Assembly (NCBI GenBank): GCA_024509875.1
Contig: JAMPIV010022935.1
Coordinates: 744,001-808,000 of the forward strand
Source of the DNA: Oreohelix idahoensis
Taxonomy: Eukaryota > Mollusca > Gastropoda > Stylommatophora > Oreohelicidae
DNA: 64,000 nucleotides
Reading direction: 5' to 3'
The first letter of the stretch is position 1, and each line of letters starts with the position of its first letter. Position numbers and translations under genes: made by a program. Below the pieces are notes generated by a model. It was not told the origin of the DNA, searched no databases, and worked only from the letters and a program-made list of their open reading frames with translations. Below are positions 44,575 through 56,415 of this stretch, one piece after another.

Positions 44575-46598
44575 TGTCGTGAGAAATTCTAATCCACATA
44601 TATAAATTAAAAAGTAAATATAAAGCCTAACAAATAACTTCAATAAAAGGAAAGAAGAATGGTAAAGAACAGTGCTGTCACAATGACTGTACTCGAAATT
44701 CCCCTTGTTTTCTAATTCGTCTGCAAATTGTAACGTTTCACGTTAATAGTAAAAGCCTACTGCTTCAATACCCGCTTTCTACGATAAAACGTGTACTGCC
44801 TTTCTAAGAAAAACCTTGAGATACGCAAGCTGACCTATATTTAATATTCCATTCATGTCATTTTATACACTAAGTTACCATAAACGAAAGACAGATGGAC
44901 TAAGGATAGAAAGAAAGGGAGGGGCTGAAAGCCGGAACGCAGGCAATACTACCACAGTCTCGCGATATACAATTACTACCATCACGCGTGTAAGGCCACA
45001 AGCACTAGCTTTTTTTCAAATCGACAGTGATAAAAAACACTACCCATACGAGTTAGGTTTTAAAAACTCACAAAACTCTTATTAGGAAACATGACATTAT
45101 ACTGGTTTACGTTTGAAAACATTACAGTACCCAGATACCACATCGTATTCGAAGTGAACAGGAGGTAGAAGAAAATGCATATTTTGAACGCAGCCCCTTA
45201 GCCCCATTAAATTTATATATTTGGGTTCCTTAGGACTTGCTGACAAATAATATGTTAAACGTTACGCAAATAGTCTAGGAATTAACAAATTATAGCCAAA
45301 AGAAATAGTGAGGGATGTCAGACAACACCAAAATCAGAATCGCTCAGTGGCAGATTTTCACACCACCATTGTACGGGAAATAGGCTGACATGTTACCTCC
45401 TATTTGATTGGCGGAAAGTAAATGTAAGGCTAAACACGATTAGTCGGACTATAAATACTACTTCTTTGTTGCTAGGGGAAACAGTAGTAGGGTACTTTTT
45501 TTCAAACGCTTGTGTAAACATGGCACGATTGGTTAGACCCGCCAATATAGTCAATCAGAGGCGTCAGGTCAGCACCACATTTTCAAATAAACTTACTAAA
45601 GAACCAGTGCGTTGAGCGCCAGTGCATATTTTTCTAAATAAAAGCCTGGGACATCGGCAGATCGAAATTGTGCTATATTCATTGCCAGTCAACGTAACTG
45701 TGTATTATTCCATGAATTGTGGGACCGTGGTCCTAAAGTTATTGAGCAGCACCTGGTCTGAGCTTTGCTGAACCTAGAGGCTGACAGCATACTCCTGGGT
45801 CCAGATAGTGACCAGTGAGGTGTCTCCAGAACACAGGGAGGCTATCGAGCAGAGGAGTCTTTTCCTGCCGCCATCACGAAAGATAAGCGTCTGTGGCCAG
45901 AGGAGCTCAACATTATGCCCCCCCCCCCTCAAAATCTGACTTTATAATAAAACAGAGGGAAAATACAGTGTTTAAATTGATAGGAACTGTGAACTTTTCC
46001 CCATATTATTTCCAAGATAAACAAACACTTGAAGTCATGATGACAAATAACAACATAGCTTGAAAAAAAACAAAACCAGTATTACCTCATATTACCACTA
46101 CACAACTGACACACATAGGATAATATTAATAAAATATGTCATTACAAGGTTCATATTGATAAATTCTGTACATATAAATTGTAATTAAAATTGATTGTGA
46201 TTCCTGGTTCACTTTGTATTTGAATCAGGACACATATACTGTATTAGTGAAAGTAACTAATACATATTTATATTTGAAACTTTACCAGTGCCTCATTTAA
46301 GATAGTCTTATAGAGTGTTAAATGTGTGTGAGTGTCACAGTGTTGTCAAGTGTGGTGGAATAAATTAAATTGTTTATCTGTCTGTTGTTGTTGTGACTTA
46401 CACTTCATCATATACATACCCTAGACATTTAACGTAGTCATCACAATATTCCAGAATAATTCTGACTGAGGTATAATGTGGTAGCAAGTAAGGTTATCTG
46501 CAAAACACTACACCTATTAGATACAGATACCTTCACAGCTGATCTCAGTCAGTACACTAAGTCCCCTATAAATATTTATAACATCCCACTTTACCACA
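44575..46598 (+). repeat. 5' LTR of element D
   Basis: 2024 bases, TGTCGTGAG to TACCACA. Differs from the 3' copy at scattered bases and in the C-run near 45918 (about 9 Cs here, about 15 at 53989). Confidence 0.95.
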
Positions 46599-46603
46599 TA
46601 TAT

Positions 46604-46623
46604 TGGGGTCTCGCTCCAGGGAT
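46604..46623 (+). promoter_or_regulatory. primer-binding-like site of element D
   Basis: TGGGGTCTCGCTCCAGGGAT after a 5-base TATAT spacer; near match to the C site at 27983. Confidence 0.55.
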
Positions 46624-46771
46624 ATTGAACTTTCTCCTGTTATAGATATTGGGAATAATAAGAATTAAAAGGTATCCTTGGGTGGAAATAAATAAGGTTG
46701 AGCTCTCAGTGCCTGTAGTGTCCTTAGATAATTATTGAAAGATTGAATTGTTTACAATTGCATGTTAGACA

Positions 46772-47476
46772 ATGGCCGACTTGGCAAAATTTCGATCTGC
46801 TGCTGTACAGACTGCGAAAGAGTTAGGAATGGACGGGCAAATTATGATTGCTTATGTCACTGCTGAATGTGACAAATATATTGAACGGGAAGAAAGAAGA
46901 TTAGAAAAAGAGGTCGAAAGAAAGTTAGAGGCTGAGGCTAAGAGGTTGCAGATTGAGGCTGACAAAGAGGCTAAAGCATTGGAAGCCGAGGAAAGAAGAC
47001 AGGCTGCAGAAAGAGAAGAGAAGAAATTGGCTGCAGAAAGGGAAGCCGAGGAAAGAAGATTGACTGCAGAGAGGGAAGCAGAAAAGGAGGAGAAGAGATT
47101 ACAAAGGGAACATGAGTTACGACTAAGGGAGTTGGAGTTTCAAGGCCATGCTCCTGAAAATGGTGCCAGTCCCTTTACCTCTGATGCCACCGCTAACCAG
47201 GGAGCCTCAACCTCAGCTATGAATTTTCATTTAGATCATTTTGTTGAGAAAGACGATGATATTGAGAGCTATCTAAATAGATATGAACTATTAGCTACCA
47301 CATATGGGTTAGAGAGAGAAAGGTGGAGCTTAAAGTTATCTCAAGGTCTTCGTGGGGCAGCTTATGAAGTTTTTGCCAAAATGAGCAGAGGTGATCAGGA
47401 AAATTATGACATGTTAAAGCAGGCTCTTTTGTTAAGATATGAAAAGAACGCAGAATTTTATAGGAAAAAAATTTAG
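46772..47476 (+). CDS. Gag N-terminal part of element D
   Basis: Starts CAATGGCCGAC, reading MADLAKFRSAAVQTAKEL. It has a helical head of about 40 residues, then a coiled coil shorter than in C (fewer AEREE repeats), then the capsid-like start MNFHLDHFVEKDDDIESYLN. As in C, the reading is lost directly after an A7 run (47465-47471) and the capsid domain resumes in the +1 frame. Confidence 0.85.
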   Translation: MADLAKFRSAAVQTAKELGMDGQIMIAYVTAECDKYIEREERRLEKEVERKLEAEAKRLQIEADKEAKALEAEERRQAAEREEKKLAAEREAEERRLTAEREAEKEEKRLQREHELRLRELEFQGHAPENGASPFTSDATANQGASTSAMNFHLDHFVEKDDDIESYLNRYELLATTYGLERERWSLKLSQGLRGAAYEVFAKMSRGDQENYDMLKQALLLRYEKNAEFYRKKI

Positions 47477-48773
47477 GAATGCTAAACTACTGTCAGGTGA
47501 AACCTATCACCAGTTCTCTGCACGGTTAGAGACATACTTGGAGAAATGGACTTCTCTGGGGAAAACCCAAGATCTTAAGGAAATGGTCCTTATAGAACAA
47601 CTAAGAGAGTCCATGGCTCCAGACCTGAGAAAGTTTCTCATGGAACAAGGTGCAGAGAGGCTGGGTGAGTTGCTAAATGTTGCAGAAAGGTATCAAGCGG
47701 CTCAGGCAGAGGTATCAGGTAATAAAAAGAAACAGGTAGAAAATTTTAGGGCACCACAGAACTTTAATAAATTTGATCCTAGAGATCAAAACAAAGGTAA
47801 GCACCAATTTGATAGGCCACGGTATGACAATAAAAATAAAACCCCACAATTCGATGAAAGGAAATATGATGAAAGAAAATCTTTCAACCAAGGGAAAAGG
47901 TGGTGTAAAAATTGTAAGATGAACAATCATGACACTGACCATTGTAGAAGGAAACCTGTGTATATGGCCACCCTTCAGGTCAGGTCGACCTCAAGACAGG
48001 AGGAGGATATTATGTTAGATACCACTCCAGATGAGATGAGGAAGGCACAGGCTGGGGATAAGACCCTCAAGCCTTGTTTCAGGAAATTGTCAACTTGTCA
48101 TACAACTCCAGGCAAGGGAGATTTTTACATGAAAAACAAGTTGATGTATAGGAAGACTGGAGCTAGATCCAAAGGTCAGGGACAGCTGGTACTTCCTAAA
48201 AGATATAGGGCAGAATTAATAAGGAGCCTACATGTGAAACCAGATGGGGACCATGAAAAAATAGGTACCATCATCCAAAAGGTGGCTCACAATTATTATT
48301 GGCCCAAGGCAAGGTGGGACATTGAGAATTTTGTAGAAAGGTGTAGCATAGCACATGAGGGAACACCCACAAGTGGGAACATTGATCAGGACCTGGACAC
48401 GCCACGGGGCAAAATTAGGCCTGACACTAAAAAGAAAAATAAATTTGATAAAGTGGACCAAATGGAATGGGAAGCCCCTTTTCACGGACAAGCTTCAATT
48501 AACTGTTTTACAATGGCCACTATGCAGAGAGTGCAAAAAGATGTCTTACCCCAGGATAAGCCGAAAATCCCTCAATCGGACTTAAACAAACTGGAGGAAG
48601 AAGATGTAGAGAGGAAATCTCTCATCAAGAATTTTAAGTGGGGAGACAGCCCCAAGAGAAAAATTGGTAGCGGTCGTTTTGTGCATGATAATTCTGGGAA
48701 GAAAAATCATCACTATAGAGCTTCTAGTGGAAGAGACCATACCGGTGCATGGACAAATAGGTCCACAAAATAA
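47439..48773 (+). CDS. Gag C-terminal part, CCHC, integrase zinc remnant and replacement segment of element D
   Basis: Continuous 444-codon reading: capsid rest, basic Asn/Lys-rich linker, CCHC knuckle (CKNCKMNNHDTDHC, near 47905-47945), the linker PDEMRKAQAGDKTLKPC and no protease. Next come the integrase zinc-region remnant (NYYWPKARWDIENFVERC) and then the segment also found in C (MATMQRVQKDVLPQ ... KNFKWGDSPKRKIGSGRF ... GRDHTGAWTNRS). No D,D-35-E core is present. The uninterrupted reading through the segment suggests selection or recent origin. Confidence 0.8.
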   Translation: MKRTQNFIGKKFRNAKLLSGETYHQFSARLETYLEKWTSLGKTQDLKEMVLIEQLRESMAPDLRKFLMEQGAERLGELLNVAERYQAAQAEVSGNKKKQVENFRAPQNFNKFDPRDQNKGKHQFDRPRYDNKNKTPQFDERKYDERKSFNQGKRWCKNCKMNNHDTDHCRRKPVYMATLQVRSTSRQEEDIMLDTTPDEMRKAQAGDKTLKPCFRKLSTCHTTPGKGDFYMKNKLMYRKTGARSKGQGQLVLPKRYRAELIRSLHVKPDGDHEKIGTIIQKVAHNYYWPKARWDIENFVERCSIAHEGTPTSGNIDQDLDTPRGKIRPDTKKKNKFDKVDQMEWEAPFHGQASINCFTMATMQRVQKDVLPQDKPKIPQSDLNKLEEEDVERKSLIKNFKWGDSPKRKIGSGRFVHDNSGKKNHHYRASSGRDHTGAWTNRSTK

Positions 48774-49708
48774 AAGGTCCACTTGAAGCGCTGTTAAGAA
48801 CGTGGACTGATGAAAAGGCAGAGGAAAATATTACATCCTCATACCAATATGTGAATGAGCTGACCACTCGTTTAAAAACTGGCTGGAAACTTGCCAATGA
48901 AAATTTGAAACAAGCCAGGAAGAAACATGCTGCCTATTATAACAGGAAAGCTAAAGACAGAGATTTGGCTGTGGGAGAGAGGGTACTGCTTCTTCTACCC
49001 GGTAGTCAGAATAAGTTACAAATTGGATGGCAAGGTCCATATACAGTTCTAGAAAAGGTGTCTAGAACAAATTATAAGATAGATAAGAAGGGGAAAGAAA
49101 AAATCTATCATGTGAATCTCCTGAAGAAATATTTGGAAAGAGAACATCAGGAAGAGATACACTTGTTGACCTTGTCCATTGCCATGGAGATGAAAAAGGA
49201 ACCACTTTCATCATTTGAATATCCATTACACCCCTGTGAGACAGCGGCACAGGTGAAAATCAGTACACATTTAACGAAAACTCAGAAAGAGAGAGTGCAA
49301 CAGGTTCTAGATAATCATGCAGAGGTGTTAACAGACCGACCGGGGCATACAAACTTATTGGAATATGATATGAAGCTGATAGACCCCACACCTGTCTGTA
49401 TGAAACCATATTCGATTCCTTTTGCTAAGGAGAAAGCTTTGAAGGAAGAGATAGACTATTTGTTGAAGGAAGGAATTATTTCACACAGTGAATCTTCGTA
49501 TAGTTCCGGTGTTGTACTCTTAAGGAAGCCCTCTGGAGAACATAGACTCTGTATAGATTACAGGAGACTGAATGCTATTACAGAAGGACAGGTGGATCCA
49601 TTGCCGGATACAAATCAGTTGTTTGCCAGACTAAATAAAGCTAAATATTTCTCAAAAGTGGATCTGCGTAAAGGATACTATCAGATTCCAGTAAAGCCCT
49701 CTGAATAA
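48774..49708 (+). pseudogene. Integrase C-terminal domain and N-terminal half of RT, element D
   Basis: Homology to A's integrase C-terminal region resumes at KGPLEALLRTWTDEK (48774 on) in the frame after the stop. The GPY/F module is intact (GWQGPYTVLEKVSRTNYKI near 49025-49080), followed in frame by the linker and RT blocks LCIDYRRLNAI and YFSKVDLRKGYYQIPV. RT stops at about 49705 where roughly 120 bases (LPFGL block) are deleted relative to C. The rest is beyond the inverted LTR at 51739. Confidence 0.85.
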
Positions 49709-49736
49709 TCCATGTATCAAAATTTCAATGGATGAT

Positions 49737-51733
49737 TGGTGGTGAAGTGGATGTTAATAAATACTTATAGGGAACTTAGTGTACTGACTGAGATCAGCTG
49801 TGAAGGTATCTATATCTATTAAGAGTAGTGTATTATAGATAACCTTACTTGCTACCACATATCTATATATCTCAGTCAGAATTATTCTGGAATAGTGTGA
49901 TGCTACGTTATGTGTCTAGGGTATGTGTATGATGAAGTGTAAGTCACAACAACAGACAGATAAACAATTTAATTTAATCCACTACTCTTGACAACACTGT
50001 GACACTCACATACATATAACACTCTACAAAGATATCTTAAAAAGAGTCACTGATAAACTTTCAAATAACAATATGTATTCATTACTGGCATGAATGAATA
50101 TGTGTCCTGATTCAACTACAAGGGAACCAGGAATCACAATCAATTTAAATTACAAGTTATGTACAGAATGTATTTAATATGAATATTGTTGTGACATATA
50201 TTATTACAAATGTTCTATGTGTGTCAGTTGTGTAGTAGTAAAATGAGGTAATACTGGTTTTGTTTTGTTCAAGCTCTGTTGGTATTTGTCATCATGACTT
50301 CAATAGTTTGTCTTTAGGGACTAGTATTGGAGATGTTCACAGTTCCTGATTTTAAGACAAGTAAATTCCCCTCTTAATGTTAATTTTACAAAGTCAGTTC
50401 AAGATGAGGGGACATAATGTTGAGCTCAGCTGGCCAAGTTAGCTTATCTGGCGTGATGGCGGCAGGAAAGGACTCCTCTGCTCGAATTCTCCTCTGGGCT
50501 CTGGAGACACCTCACTGATAGCTAAAAAGGACCAAGGAGTATGCTGTCCGACACTGGATTCAGCAAAGCTCTGACCAGGTGCTGCTCAGTACCATCAAGA
50601 CCACTGTCCCACAATTCATACGAATAAACACAGATACGTTGATTAGCAATGAATTCTGGCACAAACTGGCACAAATTCCCATCTGCTTATCTTCCAGGCT
50701 TTTATTTAGCAAAAATATATGCTGGCTTCAACGCACTGATGCTTTATCAAGCTATTTTAAACAAGTGGTTTCGAACTAACGCTCCCAAGTGTGTATATCA
50801 GCGAGTCTGACCAATGAGCCCCGTTTCGACAAGTGTTTGAAAAAATGTTACCTTTTCCCGTTTCCCCTAACAACCAAGATAGTATTTATAGCCCGACCAA
50901 TCGTGGTTAGGCTTTCATTTGTTGCGCTCCAATCAATTTGGAGTTTACATGGTAGGCTATTTCTGTAACGTAAATTTTTTTTCAAACACGTTAAAAAAAA
51001 ATCTTATGAGCAGAAATGATTTTATGCTGTCAGGCACCCCCAATATTTTATTTTGGGTATAATTTATTAATTCCTGGACTATTTGCGTAACGTTTTACAT
51101 ATTATTTGTCAGCAAGCCCTAAGGAACCCAAAAATACTAATTTAAAGGAGCTACGTGGCTGCATTCAAAATATGCAATTTCTTCTACCTCCTGTTTCGAA
51201 GATGTGCTGTCTGGGTACTGTTATGTTTTCAACCGTAAACCCATCTAATGTTATCTTTTCTAATAATAGTTTTTTATGATTTATAAACCTAACTCTGGGA
51301 AAGGGTAGTGTATTTTATCACTGTCCGTCTGAAAAAAAATTAGTGCATGTAGACTTACACGCGTGATGCATGCGTTCCTGATTTTCAGCCCTCCCCTCTC
51401 TCTTTATCCTTTTGTCCATCTGTTCGTTCGTTTTGGTAACGCAGTATAATTAATGTTAGGATTAATTTAGGTCATTACGCAGTACGTCTCAATGTTTTTC
51501 TTAGAAATGCAGCACACGTTTCATTGAAGAAGGCGGGTAATAATACAGTAAGCTTTTATATCAACGTGAAAGCGTTACAATTTGCAGACGAAGCAGAAAA
51601 CAAGGGGGATTTCGAGTACATTCTTTGTGACAGCACTGTTATTTTACCATTGCTCTTCTCTTTATTAATTTTATTTGTTAGGCTTCATATTTACCTAATA
51701 ATTTATATATGTGGATTAGAATATTTCATGACA
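49737..51733 (-). mobile_element. Inverted solo LTR of a D-like family inside D's RT
   Basis: 1997 bases. Its minus-strand reading opens TGTCATGAAATATTCTAATC and ends CCACTTCACCACCA, matching the D LTR (TGTCGTGAGAAATTC ... CCACTTTACCACA) throughout with noticeable divergence. Flanked by ATGAT at 49732-49736 and 51734-51738, and the RT reading resumes after it. On the LTR's own strand the duplication is ATCAT. It is more diverged from D's LTRs than they are from each other, so it comes from a relative. Confidence 0.92.
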
Positions 51734-51738
51734 ATGAT

Positions 51739-52558
51739 ATCCTTATAGCAACAGAAACATTTGAGGAACACATTGACTCTCTGAACATGCTGTTTAATCG
51801 ACTTAATGAAGCGAATTAACAGCCCGACCAACCAAATGTTGCGTTGGATGTAAAGAATTGGAATTCTTGGGACACACAGTTTATCAGGGAAACATGACCC
51901 CTGACCCAAAGAATTTAGAGAAACTAAAGAAAGCCCCAAGACCACAAACCAAGAAAGACGTGAGATCCTTTGTCTCATTATGTGGTTTCTACCAAAAGTA
52001 TATCAAAAACTTTAATTCCATATGTGCACCGTTAACTGATTTGACACGTAAGGGAAATCCAGATCGAATTACATGGACACCACAATGTGAAATGGCTTAC
52101 CAGGAATTGAAGGAAAGCTCACAAGCAAACCTATTTTGAAATTACCTGACTTAAGTCAAGAATTCATTGTAAGGACGGATGCCAGTAATATTGGGTTAGG
52201 TGCAACTTTGCTACAGAAAAAAGATGCATTGGATGGGGAATTAAGCCCAGTGGCATATGCTAGCAGAAAGTTGAATAAAGCTGAAACCAATTACTCAACT
52301 AGCGAAAAGGAATGTCTTGCAGTAATATGGGCGATAAAGAAATTCAATATTTATCTGTATGGGAAGGCATTTAAGTTGCAAACGGATCACAAACCTTTGT
52401 CGTTTCTAGCACAGGCTAGACATGAGAATTCTAGATTACTCCGTTGGTCATTATTGATGCAGCCATTTGAGTTTAGCATAGAGTATATAAGTGGAAAAAC
52501 AAATCTGGGAGCGGATTTTTTAAGCCGCCATCCGTGTGTGATGAGAAATCACCCATAA
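51739..52558 (+). pseudogene. RT C-terminal part and RNase H of element D
   Basis: Resumes in the active-site region (IATETFEEH), with a stop near 51820. Then FLGHTVYQGN, SFVSLCGFYQKYIKNFN, and a frame change near 52125 just before KLPDLSQEF. RNase H is otherwise intact, with acids in VRTDASNIGLG, SEKECLAVIW and LQTDHKPLSF, ending GADFLSRHP. The stop codon lies about 80 bases before the 3' LTR; no further gene. Confidence 0.88.
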
Positions 52559-52641
52559 ACCACAGGAAAAATAAGAAATTTCTCTATGTGTATATAGAAT
52601 TATAGACTGACATATAACGTCTGTTTTAAGTGGGGAGGATT

Positions 52642-54673
52642 TGTCGTGTGAAATTCTAATCCACATATATAAATTAAAAAGTAAATGTAAAGCCTAACAA
52701 ATAACTTCAATAAAAGGAAAGAAGAATGGTAAAGAACAGTGCTGTCACAATGACTGTACTCGAAATTCCCCTTGTTTTCTAATTCGTCTGCAAATTGTAA
52801 CGTTTCACGTTGATAGTAAAAGCCTACTGCTCAATACCCGCTTTCTACGATAAAACGTGTACTGCCTTTCTAAGAAAAACCTTGAGATACGCAAGCTGAC
52901 CTATATTTAATATTCCATTCATGTCATTTTATACACTAAGTTACCATAAACGAAAGACAGATGGACTAAGGATAGAAAGAAAGGGAGGGGCTGAAAGCCG
53001 GAACGCAGGCAATACTACCACAGTCTCGCGATACACAATTACTACCATCACGCGTGTAAGGCCACAAGCACTAGCTTTTTTTTTTCAAATCGACAGTGAT
53101 AAAAAACACTACCCATACGAGTTAGGTTTTAAAAACTTACAAAACGCTTATTAGGAAACATGACATTATACTGGTTTACGTTTGAAAACATTACAGTACC
53201 CAGATACCACATCGTATTCGAAGTGAACAGGAGGTAGAAGAAAATGCATATTTTGAACGCAGCCCCTTAGCCCCATTAAATTTATATATTTGGGTTCCTT
53301 AGGACTTGCTGACAAATAATATGTTAAACGTTACGCAAATAGTCTAGGAATTAACAAATTATAGCCAAAAGAAATAGTGAGGGATGTCAGACAACACCAA
53401 AATCAGAATCGCTCAGTGGCAGATTTTCACACCCCCATTGTACGGGAAATAGGCTGACATGTTACCTCCTATTTGATTGGCGGAAAGTAAATGTAAGGCT
53501 AAACACGATTAGTCGGACTATAAATACTACTTCTTTGTTGCTAGGGGAAACAGTAGTAGGGTACTTTTTTTCAAACGCTTGTGTAAACATGGCACGATTG
53601 GTTAGACCCGCCAATATAGTCAATCAGAGGCGTCAGGTCAGCACCACATTTTCAAATAAACTTACTACAGAACCAGTGCGTTGAGCGCCAGTGCATATTT
53701 TTTCTAAATAAAAGCCTGGGACATCGGCAGATCGAAATTGTGCTATATTCATTGCCAGTCAACGTAACTGTGTATTATTCCATGAATTGTGGGACCGTGG
53801 TCCTAAAGTTATTGAGCAGCACCTGGTCTGAGCTTTGCTGAACCTAGAGGCTGACAGCATACTCCTGGGTCCAGATAGTGACCAGTGAGGTGTCTCCAGA
53901 ACACAGGGAGGCTATCGAGCAGAGGAGTCTTTTCCTGCCGCCATCACGAAAGATAAGCGTCTGTGGCCAGAGGAGCTCAACATTATGCCCCCCCCCCCCC
54001 CCCCCTCAAAATCTGACTTTATAATAAAACAGAGGGAAAATACAGTGTTTAAATTGATAGGAACTGTGAACTTTTCCCCATATTATTTCCAAGATAAACA
54101 AACACTTGAAGTCATGATGACAAATAACAACATAGCTTGAAAAAACAAAACCAGTATTACCTCATATTACCGCTACACAACTGACACACATAGGATAATA
54201 TTAATAAAATATGTCATTACAAGGTTCATATTGATAAATTCTGTACATATAAATTGTAATTAAAATTGATTGTGATTCCTGGTTCACTTTGTATTTGAAT
54301 CAGGACACATATACTGTATTAGTGAAAGTAACTAATACATATTTATATTTGAAACTTTACCAGTGCCTCATTTAAGATAGTCTTATAGAGTGTTAAATGT
54401 GTGTGAGTGTCACAGTGTTGTCAAGTGTGGTGGAATAAATTAAATTGTTTATCTGTCTGTTGTTGTTGTGACTTACACTTGATCATATACATACCCTAGA
54501 CATTTAACGTAGTCATCACAATATTCCAGAATAATTCTGACTGAGGTATAATGTGGTAGCAAGTAAGGTTATCTGCAAAACACTAGACCTATTAGATACA
54601 GATACCTTCACAGCTGATCTCAGTCAGTACACTAAGTCCCCTATAAATATTTATAACATCCCACTTTACCACA
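52642..54673 (+). repeat. 3' LTR of element D
   Basis: 2032 bases, TGTCGTGTG to TACCACA, right after the purine tract AAGTGGGGAGGATT (52628-52641). Followed by ATCAC (54674-54678). Confidence 0.95.
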
Positions 54674-54715
54674 ATCACCATCATCATCCCCACCATCATC
54701 ATCATCACCACGACG
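54674..54715. repeat. CAT array copy 2, last piece
   Basis: ATCACCATCATCATCCCCACC as in the end of array 1 (about 21025-21050), then CATCATCATCATCACC, where the array ends. Confidence 0.92.
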
Positions 54716-55260
54716 TCATTATCTTTATCACTGTTCTCATATTTCCTTCTCTCTCTTGCTCCTATTTTCTTCTCCCCAATTGTTTATCATTATTCCTCCC
54801 TCTGTTTCTCTCGTCTTTTCTCCCCTGTTGTAATTTTGCTCTCTTTCTTGTTACCCCTGTCTTCTGTTTATTGTTTTTTTTAAATAAAAATCTTCTCCTT
54901 CATGTAGTTGTTTCCTCTACATATCTCTTCCTCTCCTCTACCCATCTTCTTCATCTTTTGCTTCTCTTAAGCTTTGTTGTTGCTTTGTTCCATCATCTTA
55001 CTCTTGTTCTCCTTCTTTTTGTTCTAACGAGACAAAATGAGACCTTTCTGTTCAAAGGTGAACTAAAATGAATGGTGTTACTATAATCAATTTTCTGTTT
55101 CTCACTTCTGTTTTCATACATTTGTCCCTGCCGATGTCCGTGTAACCGTAACGTAGGTCGTTTCTTTGTCATATATCTCAGTAATAATCATATTACCTAT
55201 TTCTGTTCACCTTATTGTTTCACTGAAGTCCTCCTCATCATATTCCATCTGACTAAATTT
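54716..55260. other. pyrimidine-rich intergenic stretch
   Basis: 54730-55030 is C/T-rich (CTTCTT, CCTCC, CTCTC runs). The 172-codon ORF across it is low complexity and not credible as a gene. Nothing recognisable at 55031-55260. Confidence 0.5.
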
Positions 55261-55261
55261 C

Positions 55262-55750
55262 ACAATTTCTGTGCTTCTCTATGGTGCGGAATGCTGGAGT
55301 GTAACAGAGAAGGAATTGTCGAAATTGTCCTCTTTCCACACAATCTGCCTAAGGAAAATTCTCCGAATCGTTTGGCCGAATACCATCATCAACCAAGAAC
55401 TGCTTACTCGGAGTAGCCAAGAGGACATGTACACCAGCATGGTGGCAGACGCTGGAGTTGGGTTGGCCACGTCATCAGAAGAGACCCCTATGCCATCACA
55501 AGAACAGCTATGCTATGGACCCCTGAAGGAAAGCGAAAGAGAGGCCGACCAAACACAACTTGACGGAGAACTGTGGAGGCCTAGATGCAAAGAATAAACC
55601 AGAGCTAGGGCACTGCACGAAGGATGGCCGCCGACCGAGCAAAGTGAAAGCAGTTTGTTGCTGCCCTACAAGACGCCACCAGGCGTGATGGTCACTGGCT
55701 GCTTTGACAGTCGGCGGCTAAGGATCAAAAAAAAAAAAAAAAAAAAAAAT
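55262..55750 (+). mobile_element. 5'-truncated RTE-clade LINE, C-terminal fragment
   Basis: The reading starts LLYGAECWSVTEKELSKL, then CLRKILRIVWPNTI. After a +1 frame change near 55440 it gives RRWSWVGHVIRRDPYAITRT and GKRKRGRPN, with AALQDATRRDGH at the end. This is the post-RT C-terminal region I know from RTE elements such as those of schistosomes and vertebrates. A run of about 21 A (55729-55749) ends it. It is a different family from the LINE at 11392. Confidence 0.82.
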
Positions 55751-55850
55751 TGCACACATAATTTGTCAGTAAAATACAGATGACAATACATTCTAAATCG
55801 CAGAACGAAGAACGAAACTTTAAGTAAACTTGAGTTTTTTAAAATATTAC

Positions 55851-55895
55851 TTACTTACTTAGTCATTCCCTTTCTACCGTGAGGTGTAGAGGTTT
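55851..55895 (-). mobile_element. minimal 3' end of the 11392-type LINE
   Basis: CTTACTTACTTAGTCATTCC and CCGTGAGGTGTAGAGG match the tail of the LINE at 11391-11434 with a few changes. Only about 45 bases were inserted or survive. Confidence 0.75.
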
Positions 55896-56090
55896 TTTTA
55901 AAAAAATATAATATAACAACTTTAATTTATAACAGAACCCGCATTAAAAGTGTATGATTTTTACCTATTATTGTTTGATATTGTGTTTCCAGATATCTAG
56001 TTTTACCTCGATTACCAATTTATTAAAGATTCATTGTATTGCGCACAAAGAAAAGTAACTACAGAAATTGTTAGTTCCTCATGCCGAGTT
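55896..56090. other. no recognisable feature
   Basis: AT-rich; nothing identified. Confidence 0.4.
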
Positions 56091-56167
56091 ATTTCAGTGG
56101 CCGAGTTATTTCAGTGGCCGAGTTATTTCAGTGGCCGAGTTATTTCAGTGGCCGAGTTATTTCAGTG
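56085..56167. repeat. 17-bp tandem repeat, five units
   Basis: GCCGAGTTATTTCAGTG repeated five times without change from about 56083 to 56167. Confidence 0.95.
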
Positions 56168-56261
56168 TCAGTTTAAATGATGTTGATGTGAGTGAAAAAC
56201 CGATTCCCGCTGTTAATCAGCTGATATGAGTGGTAAATAATGAACAAAAACAGGTCAATAA

Positions 56262-56415
56262 CAGGCACTCGTAAGATAGAATGATGACACTAGACATCAC
56301 GACAGCGACAGAAGTGTTAAGCACTCTTGGGATTCGAACCAGGGGCTATCCGCTGCGAGAGTGAACCATAACAAGACAGTAGACCAGCGACGCATCCCCC
56401 CTCCAGCCCCCCAAA
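56262..56415 (-). mobile_element. tRNA-derived SINE related to the element E unit
   Basis: On the minus strand: GGGGGATGCGTCGCTGGTCT (A-box region), then GGTTCGAATCCC (B box, complement of about 56329-56341) and, about 55 bases on, TCTTACGAGTGCCTG (complement of 56262-56276). The 468-bp unit of element E has the same order with GGGGATGC head and TCTTACGAGTGCCTG tail, so both belong to one SINE superfamily. Here it is a single copy. Confidence 0.72.

Larger units (their letters stand above)
44575..54673 (+). mobile_element. LTR element D (integrase-before-RT order) with nested inverted solo LTR
   Basis: LTRs 44575-46598 and 52642-54673, nearly identical. Perfect ATCAC duplication at 44570-44574 and 54674-54678 within the CAT array. 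Inside are gag, integrase remnants, RT and RNase H in that order. An inverted related solo LTR (49737-51733) and a roughly 120-base deletion (near 49700) break RT. The protease and integrase core are missing as in C. The high LTR identity shows recent arrival relative to the decay of its pol. Confidence 0.93.

Noticed and set aside
54553..55071. 172-codon ORF with His-rich and Leu/Phe-rich stretches
   Set aside because: It starts inside the D LTR, crosses the CAT array and runs through a pyrimidine-rich tract; composition alone explains it.
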